In this document: in pieces, positions 33,356-43,554 of the stretch
How positions within the stretch are numbered: position 1 is the stretch's first letter
Layout of the letters: each line of letters starts with the position of its first letter
Assembly (NCBI GenBank): GCA_020740775.1
Contig: JAHEWK010000008.1
Span: 2,914,001-2,978,000, forward strand
DNA length: 64,000 nt
DNA from: Ilyonectria destructans
Lineage: Eukaryota; Ascomycota; Sordariomycetes; Hypocreales; Nectriaceae
Direction: 5' to 3'
Position numbers and translations under genes: made by a program
Notes under the pieces: generated by a model
Databases searched by the model: none
Seen by the model: the letters and a program-made list of their open reading frames with translations, nothing else
What the model was told of the DNA's origin: nothing

Positions 33356-34926
33356 ATGACCCTTCTGAAACAACTGCCTGGTTTGAGCTTGGTCCAGTGT
33401 AGCGTCCTCTTTGTAGCTCTCTACTTCGTTTATAGCAAGGTACGTAGAAGCTGTCACGAATTACTATGCCGGAGGTTGACCCTATTTCTCTTCATCAGCT
33501 CATATATCCATTTCTCTTGTCCCCGGTGCGACACATCCCCGGCCCTTGGTATGCGAGAATATCGCGAATGCCGCTACAATGGGCGACGCTCCAACGAGGT
33601 CGAGCTGCCTATGCTACAAGATTGCTCGACAAGTACGGCCCTGTCGTTGTGATCGCCCCGGACCAAGTGCACACCACCGACGATTCGGCCATGAAGATCA
33701 TCTACGACCGATCTTCTAACAAGACGGGCTTCTATAAGTCCATGGGAAGTTGGAAAGGCGTTACTTCGACGCTTGGCTTTGTCGACTATCGGACGGCTGC
33801 TCCGTCACGCAACAACCTGCTGCAGTGCTTCCAGAATCGCAACTTGTCCATCTTAGTGGAAAATCTCGAATCCCATATCGACGAGTTCATCCAGCTCCTG
33901 AATAAGAGCGTTGAAAAGGACAGCACGGTTGACGGTGTCGTTGTGTTTCGGCTGCTTGCTCTAGATATCGTCACGGATGTCTTGTGGGGAGAGACGGATA
34001 CTCTGCTGGCCAACAGGAGCGCCGAGAGCGAAGAGACACCTGTATTCCTTCGCCGTTTCCACGCTTTCAGTACCTGGAATGCTCTCAAGAGCTTCATCCC
34101 TGCTCTCGACGTCCTCGTTAAAACTTGCGGAAGCAGGAGCTGGAAGCAACTCCGGAATGATTGCAACGCCATGGATATAACGGCCCGTGACGCGCTTCAG
34201 CGGTGGAAGAGCAGCGGCAATGAGAAGAGCCGAGAAAAGGATGTTTTGTCGATGCTTCAGTCCATGAACTCGGCAAGCGCCCCAGCCGTGCCTACGGAAG
34301 ATATCCCGGCATACATGGTGGAGATGCTTGCTGCCGGATCATCTACCACGTCCCACACCGCAGCTTTTGCCTGCTGGCTGCTGACGCGCCACCCTGAGGT
34401 CCAAGATCGTCTGCGCAAAGAGTTGTTTGAGCAGTACCCCAACCACGACAACATCGACATCCAGAAGACTATGAACTTGCCGTATCTTGATGGGGTCATC
34501 CGCGAAACCATGCGCCTGTACCCGATGATCCCGGGACCTCTGGAGAGATACCTCGGAAAGGACATTGTCGTCAATGGCAAGAGAGTTCCGAAGGGCGTTA
34601 TTGCATCCACGGCAGCGTACAATCAAGCTAGATTGGAAGAAGTCTTTCCGCAATCGAGCAGCTGGATCCCCGATCGTTGGATCGAGGCCGACGAGCGCAT
34701 GAGGTTGAACTGGACGCCGTTCGGCCACGGCTGCCGATCCTGTCCGGGGTCTAACCTTGCCATGACGGAGCTCAAGTACATGATTGGCAAGATCTTCCGT
34801 CTCTTTCGGGTGGTGACCCCTCCCGGATACGAGCAGGATACTTTGGAGCTTGCAGATGTGTTTGCTGCTGGGTCAAAGACGGGTCATGTCTGGCTTAAGT
34901 TCGTGGAAGCGAAAAATGAGATCTAA
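33356..34926 (+). CDS. Cytochrome P450 monooxygenase
   Basis: Two exons, 33356-33439 and 33499-34926 (intron GTACGT...CAG), 503 residues. The N-terminus LSLVQCSVLFVALYFVYS anchors it in the ER membrane, followed by the hinge HIPGPW. AAGSSTTS near 306-313 is the I-helix oxygen-binding motif. ETMR near 364-367 is the ExxR pair. FGHGCRSCPG near 436-445 is the heme loop with the thiolate Cys near 443. Spliced this way the hinge and anchor are intact; a downstream start would lose the anchor. Subfamily and substrate are not clear from sequence. Context suggests oxidation or O-demethylation of an aromatic compound before ring hydroxylation. It is convergent with the regulator gene. Confidence 0.9.
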
Positions 34927-35159
34927 ACCTGAACATGAAAAGGACTCGATATCTTACAGGCATGAGCTCTGAAAGGAGGGGAGAAGATTAGCATTAGACA
35001 AACCGATGTTACCGAATGGTGATGAACCTGCTGAAAGCCATGTAGAATAATACACGGCAAATGAAACTGGAATGTTTGACACGGTCATGCCAACGTAGAA
35101 TTCTCGCACAACTGTGAACATTAATAATATGATAAACAAAGCAGAGCATTTGGTGAAAC

Positions 35160-37790
35160 TCAGCCATCCATGCCCGCATCCAACGAGACCGCCTCGAAGA
35201 ACCTGTTTCTTGCCAACACCTTTGTTGCCTCAACAAACGACGCCCAGCCCGCAGGGTTGATTCTATCGTATAGATCGATAAAAGGCTGAAACATCCCTGA
35301 TTCACCCAGACCATCATCCGAAACGGGCAAAGGGAACGAATTGTCGAACCCAAGCAGCGGCAGCCATTCGCTCTCTGTCTTATCCCTCCTGCAGCCAACG
35401 AATGCCCAGAGCAGAGCAGCTCCATGATGCAAGCCGATAAAGGCCAATATATTAATCTTAGAGCGATTGTTTGGAGATCGGCGTGATTCCTTGTCCAGTA
35501 GTGACCATACTGAGCCAACTCGACTCACTGCAACCGTTGCTTGTGGGGAGTCAGCCCAACGCACGATGTTTTGGACCATTGTGCTGTCGACTGGACTTCC
35601 GTTCATGACGTGATACTGGATCTGATGGACTTCCTCAATGGGGGCTAATAGCCTCATGTATCCTACGTGATACAAGATCAGGCCGCTGAGCATGAAGCTG
35701 CGATCTTGTTCACTCTGGGAGAAGGTCTTGACCATGGGGAGAGCTCGTTCCCATTTTCCTAGGGCGAATAGGAGCCTTTCACGGTCGGCCACGAGGTCTG
35801 CCATGCGTCTGGAGAGAGTATCTAGGGACTCAGTCTCCAAGGCCATCAATTCTGGCCTCCGGTTGAAGGCAAGTTCAGTCTGCTCGTAGGGAATGCGGCA
35901 TAAATCCTCATTGCCTTGCTTCCCTGTGAGACGCTCGAACAAGTCTTTGTCGTGAGAAAAGCGCCACAACGGCCCCTGGAGTCCAAACAACAGCAGTTCG
36001 TGGGCCAATGGCTCTAGCGGGGGAAGACTTTCACCTCGATCCAGCGCGATATGGTAGATGTCAGAGGCTAGTAGAGAATAGCTTGGCGTACGGTCGTGGT
36101 CGATGATATCCAGCGCTTGACGAGGTTCCATCCTTTCCCCAGCCCAAACGATCCGACAGGTTGGGAACTCGAGGTGGATCTCCTCCAGAGTTACCAGAGG
36201 CTTCGTGTTGAGGATGGTACTCGTGAATGTGTCACCTCGAAAGATGCCAAAGGCGAGACGCCTTCGAGCCTCGATGTTGAGCCAGAGATTGAGTCGCTCG
36301 GCGTCGGGATACACGTGCTTCCTACGCTGGAACAAGGCCCTGCCGTTTCGATAGAAGGGCGCTGAGAACAGACTCATCTTCCGGGCTTGGGTGATGAGCA
36401 GTACTCCAAGATGCTGAGCAAACGAAAAGGCCCTGACTTGGTTAAAGTAGAGAGCCGCCACTTGAGTGAGGAGGCGCGCCTGAGCAAGCCAAATGAGGTC
36501 GTTTCCGTCGTCCTCAAGCTCCAGCTCCAAGGGAGCGCAGAGGCAGGTGCATAAGGCCGTGTGCATCATCGAGCCGTACTCTTTTGCAGAACTGCTGTCG
36601 TACATTGCTCCAATGCTCGATAACACCAGGTATAGATAGGGATGCAGCTCTCGGGGTTCCAAATTCTGACGGCTGACCAACGGCCACAAAGGGTGGAAAT
36701 GATCCAGGTACAGCTGCAAAAAGCGATTCATGACAGTCGATGCTGATAACTCAAGTTGAAAAGCTTGGGTAATCTTGCGAGAGACAGAGTCCCAGAATAA
36801 GACGCGGTCTAGTTTGGAGAAGCCTCTCGCTTCAAGGCCTGCTGAGCGAACTACGTCGTCAATGGCTTGATGCTTGATAATTGCTGGGTCAATCATAGCT
36901 GTGTTTGGTGCTGCCCCTCCGGTCTGTCCGGTTGTACCAGAGTCCAGTGCGTGATCGATGTCACTATTCGCAAGAGGAAGTGTCGAAGGAGCCTCCGCTG
37001 GCCTGTATTGACCACATTCTGTGGCAAGCTGGTCCCTTAGAGCATCCTGGTACAGGTCGAGAGGAAGTCCGATATCAGCCGATATGATCGAGTCCATTGC
37101 TGTGTTCGTATGTTCGGTCAAGAAGGCATTCTCGTGCAGCCAAGGCCATGGCATCAGGTCGCAGAGAGCGTTATCGAGGGTGATCTGCCTGTCTTCGATG
37201 TTGGAACTACACTCTGACGGCAGCTGTTCCACTCCTGGGCTGATGTCCATTGGTATTGGTAAGCCTCCATGGCCAGCGTCTCCATGAGACCAAGTGGTTA
37301 ACGAGTTACTCTCGACAGTTTCCAACGCTGTGCCATTGACCGTTCCAGAAGATTCCACCGAAGAGGGCTGTCGTTCGCGGGTCAGCACCCGGCTCATCCT
37401 TTGCGATGACGTGTCGAATTTGCAGGGCTTGCCTGCAACTTGGCACGCAGCACATGGTTGGTGGCCGTCACAGCGTTTCCTGGAGTCACGGCATCGATCG
37501 CAGGCAGTATGGCATCGCCTTCGGATTCGTCTTGTCTGCGAGCGGCCGGGCTGTTCTCCCTTGTCGGCGTGGAGTTTCATGTGGCGGGTCAAAAGATCGT
37601 GACGGAAGAATCCGACTTCGCAGATTGGACAGATATCTGTGCATTCATCGGAGTGGTTCTTTGAGTGACGGGCCAGGGCCGTTGAGCTGGAGAATTGTTT
37701 GTCGCATTCGGGTTCTTTACAGACAAAGGGCTCCGGAGGGGAGTCTTTCTTTGCGTTTTCAGCAGTGTCTGCCGTCTCCGGATTTGCCAT
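35160..37790 (-). CDS. Transcription factor with two C2H2 fingers plus Zn2Cys6 domain, probable cluster regulator
   Basis: Single open frame of 876 residues from the ATG at 37790. At the N-terminus are two C2H2 fingers: CKEPECDKQF...HSKNH (C-x4-C-x12-H-x4-H) and CPICEVGFF...HMKLH (C-x2-C-x12-H-x3-H). About 25 residues later comes a Zn2Cys6 binuclear cluster, CDRCRDSRKRCDGHQPC then AACQVAGKPC, with the exact C-x2-C-x6-C-x5-C-x2-C-x6-C spacing. The remaining 700 residues hold the fungal-specific middle homology region (HFHPLWPLVSRQNLEP and following). Such C2H2-Zn2Cys6 hybrids are known in fungi. It lies centrally in the catabolic cluster and is the natural candidate to bind the shared CGG-containing promoter motif. 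No motif copy was seen in its own promoter. No intron is needed. Confidence 0.88.
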   Translation of the reverse strand: MANPETADTAENAKKDSPPEPFVCKEPECDKQFSSSTALARHSKNHSDECTDICPICEVGFFRHDLLTRHMKLHADKGEQPGRSQTRRIRRRCHTACDRCRDSRKRCDGHQPCAACQVAGKPCKFDTSSQRMSRVLTRERQPSSVESSGTVNGTALETVESNSLTTWSHGDAGHGGLPIPMDISPGVEQLPSECSSNIEDRQITLDNALCDLMPWPWLHENAFLTEHTNTAMDSIISADIGLPLDLYQDALRDQLATECGQYRPAEAPSTLPLANSDIDHALDSGTTGQTGGAAPNTAMIDPAIIKHQAIDDVVRSAGLEARGFSKLDRVLFWDSVSRKITQAFQLELSASTVMNRFLQLYLDHFHPLWPLVSRQNLEPRELHPYLYLVLSSIGAMYDSSSAKEYGSMMHTALCTCLCAPLELELEDDGNDLIWLAQARLLTQVAALYFNQVRAFSFAQHLGVLLITQARKMSLFSAPFYRNGRALFQRRKHVYPDAERLNLWLNIEARRRLAFGIFRGDTFTSTILNTKPLVTLEEIHLEFPTCRIVWAGERMEPRQALDIIDHDRTPSYSLLASDIYHIALDRGESLPPLEPLAHELLLFGLQGPLWRFSHDKDLFERLTGKQGNEDLCRIPYEQTELAFNRRPELMALETESLDTLSRRMADLVADRERLLFALGKWERALPMVKTFSQSEQDRSFMLSGLILYHVGYMRLLAPIEEVHQIQYHVMNGSPVDSTMVQNIVRWADSPQATVAVSRVGSVWSLLDKESRRSPNNRSKINILAFIGLHHGAALLWAFVGCRRDKTESEWLPLLGFDNSFPLPVSDDGLGESGMFQPFIDLYDRINPAGWASFVEATKVLARNRFFEAVSLDAGMDG

Positions 37791-38246
37791 GACAAAGAGG
37801 TTTATTTTTTAACGTATGACGAGAGGGTGAGATGATTCAGGCCATGCGTTTAGCCGTCCGTTGTTTGCTGTCTTGTGCGGAGTGATGGTGGTGAATGGAA
37901 AGGGTGGCAAGGAGGGGAAGTTTGTTGGCAGAGGAGCTTTTTCGTTCCAGAATCACGTCGCTCAACCCCACGAGCGTTAGCGTCATTAGCGTCATTATCC
38001 CAGAGAAACTCATTGACTCTGGAGAAACCCCCGCAGAAGCTAGCCAACTTCCCCAAAGTTCCCCCCGCGTGCCCGGCAAGCCGGATCAAGTGGTACAAGG
38101 TTCAAGCCGCTTTTAGTAGTGGAGGGTGAGAAAATCACTAGGCCGAGAGAGATATCACCAAGATAATGCATTGTAACTTCGTGGATATCCTTGATTCCTC
38201 GATTATTCTTGGGAAAGAACTATCTATGGGTTGGAGCGTGTGAGTA
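37791..38246. other. Promoter of the regulator gene
   Basis: No coding signal. Polypurine and polypyrimidine stretches near 37880-37930. The cluster motif was looked for here and not found. Confidence 0.5.
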
Positions 38247-39235
38247 TTACTTCTCAAACACGATACGGTTCGTCAACTTTCCAATCTTTTCGATCTCAAC
38301 ATCCACAACATCGCCATCCTTCAAAAACACCGGCGGCTTCATGAATAAACCTACGCCGCCGGGAGTGCCTGTCATAACAAGCGTTCCTCGCTGGAGCGTC
38401 TGCCCCTGACTACAAAAAGCTACCAACTTTCTTACACCGAAGCACAAGTCCGAGGTGTGACTGTGTTGGCGCACCTCTCCATTTACAATCGTCTTCAGCT
38501 CCAAGCTTCCAGCATCTCCGAGGACCTTCGAAGATACAAGGCAGGGACCAACTGGGGCATACTTGTCAAAAGACTTGCTAAACGTCCATTGAGGAACAGG
38601 TCCAGCCTTGTCGGCTTCTCGCTGCCAGTCACGAGCAGAGACGTCGTTGCCGACAGTATATGCCGCCACGTAGTCGAGGGCGTCTTCCTCGCAGACATTT
38701 TTGGCATCCTTGCCAATGACGAAGACTAGCTCGCCCTCGTAATCGCATTGGCTCTGAGCAATGACGGGGATAGGAATATCCTCGTTATGATCTGCCACCG
38801 AAGGGCTTGGCTTTGTAAAGATCGTTGGACACGTAGGAAGCGGTCGTCCGGTTTCGAGAACTACGGTGCGTAGGTAAGTACAATGGCAAAGAAGGTGGGA
38901 CAATATGGCGTCTTACTGTGTGTCTTGTAGTTCAAGCCGATGCATCGGATAATGGGAACATCTTGTGCAGTGACAGGACCCAGCAACTTTCCCACAAGCT
39001 CAGTCTGTCCGGTGGGCTTTGCATCGAGAAAGCTGGGGCCCTCGAGGACGTTGACTTGCAGCTGTCCTTGTTCAGCAAGCTTGGCAATGTCATACTGCCC
39101 ATCCTTCAAGATAGGGTCACCCCAGCGAACTTGCTTCGAGCCGCCTGTGGGATGGTAGCGGATCAAACGATCCCAGGCAGTGGACGCAGACGAGGTGGAC
39201 ATGTTGAAGAATGCAGGTGTAATAAAAGAGTTCAT
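38247..39235 (-). CDS. Fumarylacetoacetase (FAH)-family hydrolase/isomerase
   Basis: Two exons, 39235-38917 and 38860-38247 (intron GTAAGA...TAG), 310 residues. The FAH C-terminal fold binds Mg or Mn and cleaves or isomerises beta-diketo and 2-hydroxydienoate acids. Seen in order: RCIGLNYKTH, PTIFTKPSPSV, YEGELVFVIGKDAKNV with the two metal-binding Glu, VGNDVSARDWQ with the third ligand Asp, and GTLVMTGTPGGVG. In bacterial meta-cleavage pathways FAH-family enzymes act after extradiol ring fission (HpcE/HpaG group), which matches the divergent dioxygenase next door. Acylpyruvase activity is an alternative. The start could also be the ATG at 39202, which would remove 11 residues. Two cluster motif copies lie in the shared promoter. 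Confidence 0.87.
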
Positions 39236-39387
39236 GGATGCAGCAAATCGACTTATTAACACTTAAATAACCAGAAGCAGGCTACATCTTAGCCTTATTA
39301 GTGGTCTTTTGAAGCTTACAGTTTCGGTACGATTCAGTAGAAATCACGGATCCAGAATTCTTTGAAATCATCGAGTAGTTCCCCTCG

Positions 39388-39424
39388 GTACCACTTTATC
39401 CGCCACCCAAACCACCTTATCCGA
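39388..39424. promoter_or_regulatory. Cluster motif copies 5 and 6 (bidirectional promoter of FAH hydrolase and dioxygenase)
   Basis: Two motif copies in tandem 21 bp apart: ACCACTTTATCCG at 39390-39402 and CCAAACCACCTTATCCGA at 39407-39424. They sit between two divergent genes whose ATGs are at 39235 and 39603. Confidence 0.7.
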
Positions 39425-39602
39425 GCTTCCCCACAAGCAACCACGGCCCGAAGCCGAGTCGGTCTCGGCTGCTTGGATGACTTCATTGAGCAAATCGCCA
39501 AAGATTATCAATCAATCAGCCTCTGCTGTGAATTTATATGGAGTGATTCCGACGTTAAATCACGTCGCCAATACATAGTCACGCGCTCTTTAGCCTCCCA
39601 AA

Positions 39603-40670
39603 ATGCCCATCCCCGAAAATGACAGTCGAATCCGTCTCTTGGCGACCGCCTATGTAGACTATTCTCACACAGATCTCGAGGCGTCGAAAACGTTCTTGAA
39701 GGACTTTGGCATGACCATCGTTGAGGACCGTGGCCACGAAGTGTACTTCGGTGGTTACGGGACCGAGCCGTATGTCTACGTCGCCCGCCAGGCCGACAAA
39801 AATGCGTTTGGAGGTGCCGCCTTCGAGGTTGAATCACGCAAGGAACTTGAAAGAGCCTCTGAGATTCCCTCCGCATCCCCAATTTCCAAGCTAGATGCGC
39901 CTGGTGGAGGCGAGATCGTCACCCTCACGGATCCCTTGGGACACAAGGTCCACCTTGTTGCTGGCCAGACCAAGAAAAAGGCGATCCCCATGCATCTTGA
40001 GAAACTCACCGTCAACTACGAAGATGAGAAGCCGCGCAAAGGCAAATTCCAGAGATTTGAACATGGCCCAGCGCCTGTGCATCGATGGGGCCACTACGGA
40101 GTCACATATCCCCCAGGGAAATACCAGGAAATCTTCGACTGGTATACCAAATACCTTGCCTTGGCTGTTTCTGATGTTGTGTACAAGGATGACAAACCAA
40201 TTACTTGTTTCTTCCACATTGATCGGGGTCTGGAGTTTACAGACCACCATGCTTTTTTCTTTAAACCGGCCAAGCCGGGACAGGAGCTCAGTGTAGCTCA
40301 TGCAGCATTCGAGGTCCATGACTTTGATATCCAGCAGCTGGGACACAAGTACCTGAAGGAGAAGGGTTACCAGCTCTGCTGGGGAGTTGGCAGGGTGAGT
40401 CGAACATCCATGTCACTGTGGACTTGAAGCGATACTAACTTGCTGCCGCAGCACGTTCTAGGGAGCCAGGTCTTTGACTATTGGTTCGACCCGAGCAAAT
40501 TCATTCTTGTAAGCCATCATCCTCACCCTTTTAAATACCTGACTTCTCATGTACGTTAGGAGCACTACGCGGATGGCGATCTTGTAAACTCGGAGACGCA
40601 GATTGCAGAGGTTCCGGCGGGTCCAGATATATTGGCTGTCTGGGGGCCGCCTGTTCCGCAGGTCTTTTAG
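39603..40670 (+). CDS. Type I extradiol (catechol 2,3-) dioxygenase / glyoxalase-fold protein
   Basis: Three exons: 39603-40394, 40452-40508, 40560-40670, with GTGAGT and GTAAGC donors, 319 residues. Two vicinal-oxygen-chelate domains are visible. The C-terminal one carries the probable iron triad His in HRWGHYG (164), His in VAHAAFEV (233) and Glu in EHYADGD (284). The spacing of about 69 and 51 residues is close to that of bacterial extradiol dioxygenases such as BphC (64 and 50). It would open a catechol ring between a hydroxylated and a non-hydroxylated carbon. Fungi mostly use intradiol enzymes, so this is notable. It is divergent from the FAH-family gene. The 4-hydroxyphenylpyruvate dioxygenase-like group is an alternative, but its length and motifs differ. 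Confidence 0.85.
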
Positions 40671-41414
40671 GACGATATTATCCTTGAAAGAAGTTGAGGC
40701 AGTGCAAGTAATACAGGCATTGAAATCACTAAGATAACTACCACAGGCTTACACGTGCCAGTAACATACATGATAAGCGAGTGAAACAGACCAGCCAGTG
40801 AAACACTAAACAGCCATCCTACAGGTCGCAGGTTTCATCGGCGTTTTCCTCTACTAAGTGTCACATATCGGGATATCGGATTTCAACGGCTATTACGGAA
40901 GTGAAGCTTTTTCTTTTATGAATATAGGCGTCCATCGCCACCTGCCTCGTCACCAGCCTCGTCGCCGGCCTAGCATTTCCTTCATTCAGGTCAGTAGCTA
41001 GATAAAGCCAACGACCTCGAAGCATCCGGAGCGTCTCGGCTGTCCGAGGTCATCCGAGGTCATCATCATTTTCTTCGTCTGTAAGACTGACCCAATGACC
41101 CCCATTAGATGGGAAGAATATCAAGAGCCAAGCTGAAAAGCTTGATATTTGGTCATTGTGGAAGCATTGGGTAGGAAATGCTTGAATTGTGGAAAAATCT
41201 GTGTTTTTTTGACCTTGTGCCGGCAACTTGCTCACCTTGAGGGAGCAGACAGAAGTTAGATTAGTCTTGACGAGCAGAATATAGTTACGTGAAAGCTGAA
41301 ATCTACCATGTGGATATTTTTAACCAGCTTCTTTATTCGCGAGCTATTGAGAAGATATTGCAGTTTAGGACAGGTAAGATAAAGGCTACGTAAACTGTGA
41401 TTTTGACCGATTCT
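40671..41414. other. Intergenic after the cluster
   Basis: 3' flank of the dioxygenase and of the rhodopsin-domain remnant. Imperfect repeats of GCCGGCC/TCGTC and CCGAGGTCATC near 40945-41065. No gene seen. Confidence 0.5.
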
Positions 41415-42670
41415 GCGCTACACGAGGATTGACGCTGCTCCGTGGTCCTCCCCCAGATCATCATTCGAGTTTAATGAAGATGGACGCGGGTTGTAAGGAT
41501 CCCTAGACACCACAGAAGCATTCATGTTGAGCTTTACCTCTGACGTTTTGGAGGCCGTCAACTTGTTAAGCTTCTGGTTATCCGTGGTGCTGGTATCTGA
41601 ACTGTTGAAGTACGGTGTCGGCGATAGCAAACACGCAATGACTACACCGATATTGCAGTCAAGAGTGCTCCATAATCCTATACTCGTCGCGAATATGGTG
41701 GGTAAGTTATCTTTCAAAGTGTTGTAAGATATCGTTAAAGGTGGCAGCGAAGAAATTAGACATACCAATTGTGCTGATGGAAATCTCAGTGTCGATTGCT
41801 GAAGCTTTAATTGTCGCAAATCGGATAGTATCGAATATAATATTTATGATGCCCAAGAGGAATGTTTCATAAACTCCAACCTTTAGTGAGCTCCTCATAT
41901 GCAATCCTGGAATGATGAGCTAGGGTAAAGAGAGGACTACGAATATTAGTGTTTTTCTACTTCTCAGCCAGCTCGCTGCGCATCTCACCTAACAGGTCTC
42001 CAGTGATGTGCAGTATCCAGTTCGTTATGAATACCAAGTCACCCAAACTAACTGGACAGGTTGCTTTAGTTGCATGGTCCCTAATCGCAATTTGTGAGTA
42101 ATTGATTATGGGGTTTTTACTTTTAGTCAATCAAGGAACTAACCAGTTGGTCTCAATCGGTAAGCAGATGAGACACAACACGAGGATGCTGGCTGCAAAG
42201 GATAGAGCAACGTAGATAATCGTTGCCCAAAGAATATTTTCGCATAAAATTGGGGAATATTTGCAAGTACATCGACAGTAATGTGGCTTTAGAGAGGTAT
42301 AGGGTAAGGTAGAAGGGGAGGCTTATGAACCAGAATACCTAGAATGTTTTATAAGCATGCATGTTGGCTTTGCTAGAAATCTGCCCTGTTGATGTATTAT
42401 GGATGGGATTTACGTACCTTCAAATGAAGGACAGTTCTTCAGCGTCTCCGCTAAAGCCCCCCATAGTCGTCTTCACTTGCGGCTCAAGTGCACCCAATCG
42501 AGTAAGCACAATATTCATAGAGTTAAGGCAGACAGCACAGAGCCAAGCACCGCGCATCAGAACGTCACTGATCAAGAGTCTTCGATGTTGAATCTTGAGG
42601 CGGAGGTTTAAGCGAGCGATAATAACTGCCGTGGCGATCAGGATTAGAAGCTAACCCGAAACCTGAATTG
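41415..42670 (-). pseudogene. Rhodopsin-domain (PTH11-like) fungal integral membrane protein, decayed
   Basis: Pieces of the fungal rhodopsin-like seven-helix family lie in order on the minus strand. ILIATAVIIARLNLRLKIQ is followed by LISDVLMRGAWLCAVCLNS, then VFWFISLPFYLTLYLSKATLL after an intron. Next come ILWATIIYVALSFAASILV, FITNWILHITGDLL, LKVGVYETFLLGIINIIFD and GLWSTLDCNIGVVIACLL. The pieces are split by a TGA after ELSFI near 42426, a TAG near 42650 and a frame change near 42245, so no continuous product can be built with plausible introns. The tail is Ser/Asn-rich. Relatives are membrane proteins of largely unknown function, some linked to surface sensing. Confidence 0.5.
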
Positions 42671-43554
42671 CGCCAGAATTTTGTCAACAACGAACCTAAA
42701 CGACCGAGATGGGGAACCGAACCAAGATGGCCTTTGGCCCAAGGGGTTTTCCTCTCATGATTGCTGGATTTCCTTGATGTGGAGGTTGATATTTGCCAAG
42801 AGGAGAGGAGATGGCGGCAGTTCGAATCCCTACTTCAATTGCCTGGTTTGTCGCGGCTCTGGGCTTGGATAACAATGGATTGACTTGAGAGCGAGAGAGA
42901 GCGAAGATCAGCTGGCCCTTCGGTATTTACGTTTTTCGCTCACTCGAGGCGCGATGTTCCTATGTATATACTTTGGTTAGAGGGTTGTAGACGGAGTGGC
43001 GCGTGTCCGTTCGTCGCCCGCTCGCTGTAGATAACACGTTCTCGGCCCGTCAAAAGGTTCAGTGGCGTTGTACTTAACACCGCATCAACCTTGGTTATCT
43101 CCGCGAACAGCGCCTAGTTTGCGTCCAGTGGCAGCCTCTGCATTCCTCCGCACGTCTTATTCGAATTCCCAATGCAAGTAGGCAGGAGTAGTTCGCTTTC
43201 GTCCAAGTGGAGTTGATCACCGCGGAGCTGAGAAAATCATTACGAGTGATGAGACGCGACTTGCCACATGGTAGGAGGCAAAGCGCCGCGCAATTGTTTG
43301 CGTCTCGGCTTGGATGTGCAAACAATAGCATGAGATAAGATTGCGTCTTGAAGACTGCGACTAACATTGGATTCCAGTCCCCTAAAACTCCGAAAGAACA
43401 TCCCGCTACTCCCCGATCAAATTTCGCCGTTCGCCAGGGCTGATACCCAAAAGTAGACGCGAAAGGCGACAGGCCTCTCGCATAAGACAAAGTGGAAAAT
43501 ACAGGCCCGCAACTGAAAAAGATCAACCTGTCTCAACACGCCGAATCGAGGTCT
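42671..43554. other. Intergenic, no gene seen
   Basis: Spacer between the rhodopsin-domain remnant and the 3' end of the TmpL-like gene. Frames of 60-143 codons have no recognisable content. Confidence 0.5.
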
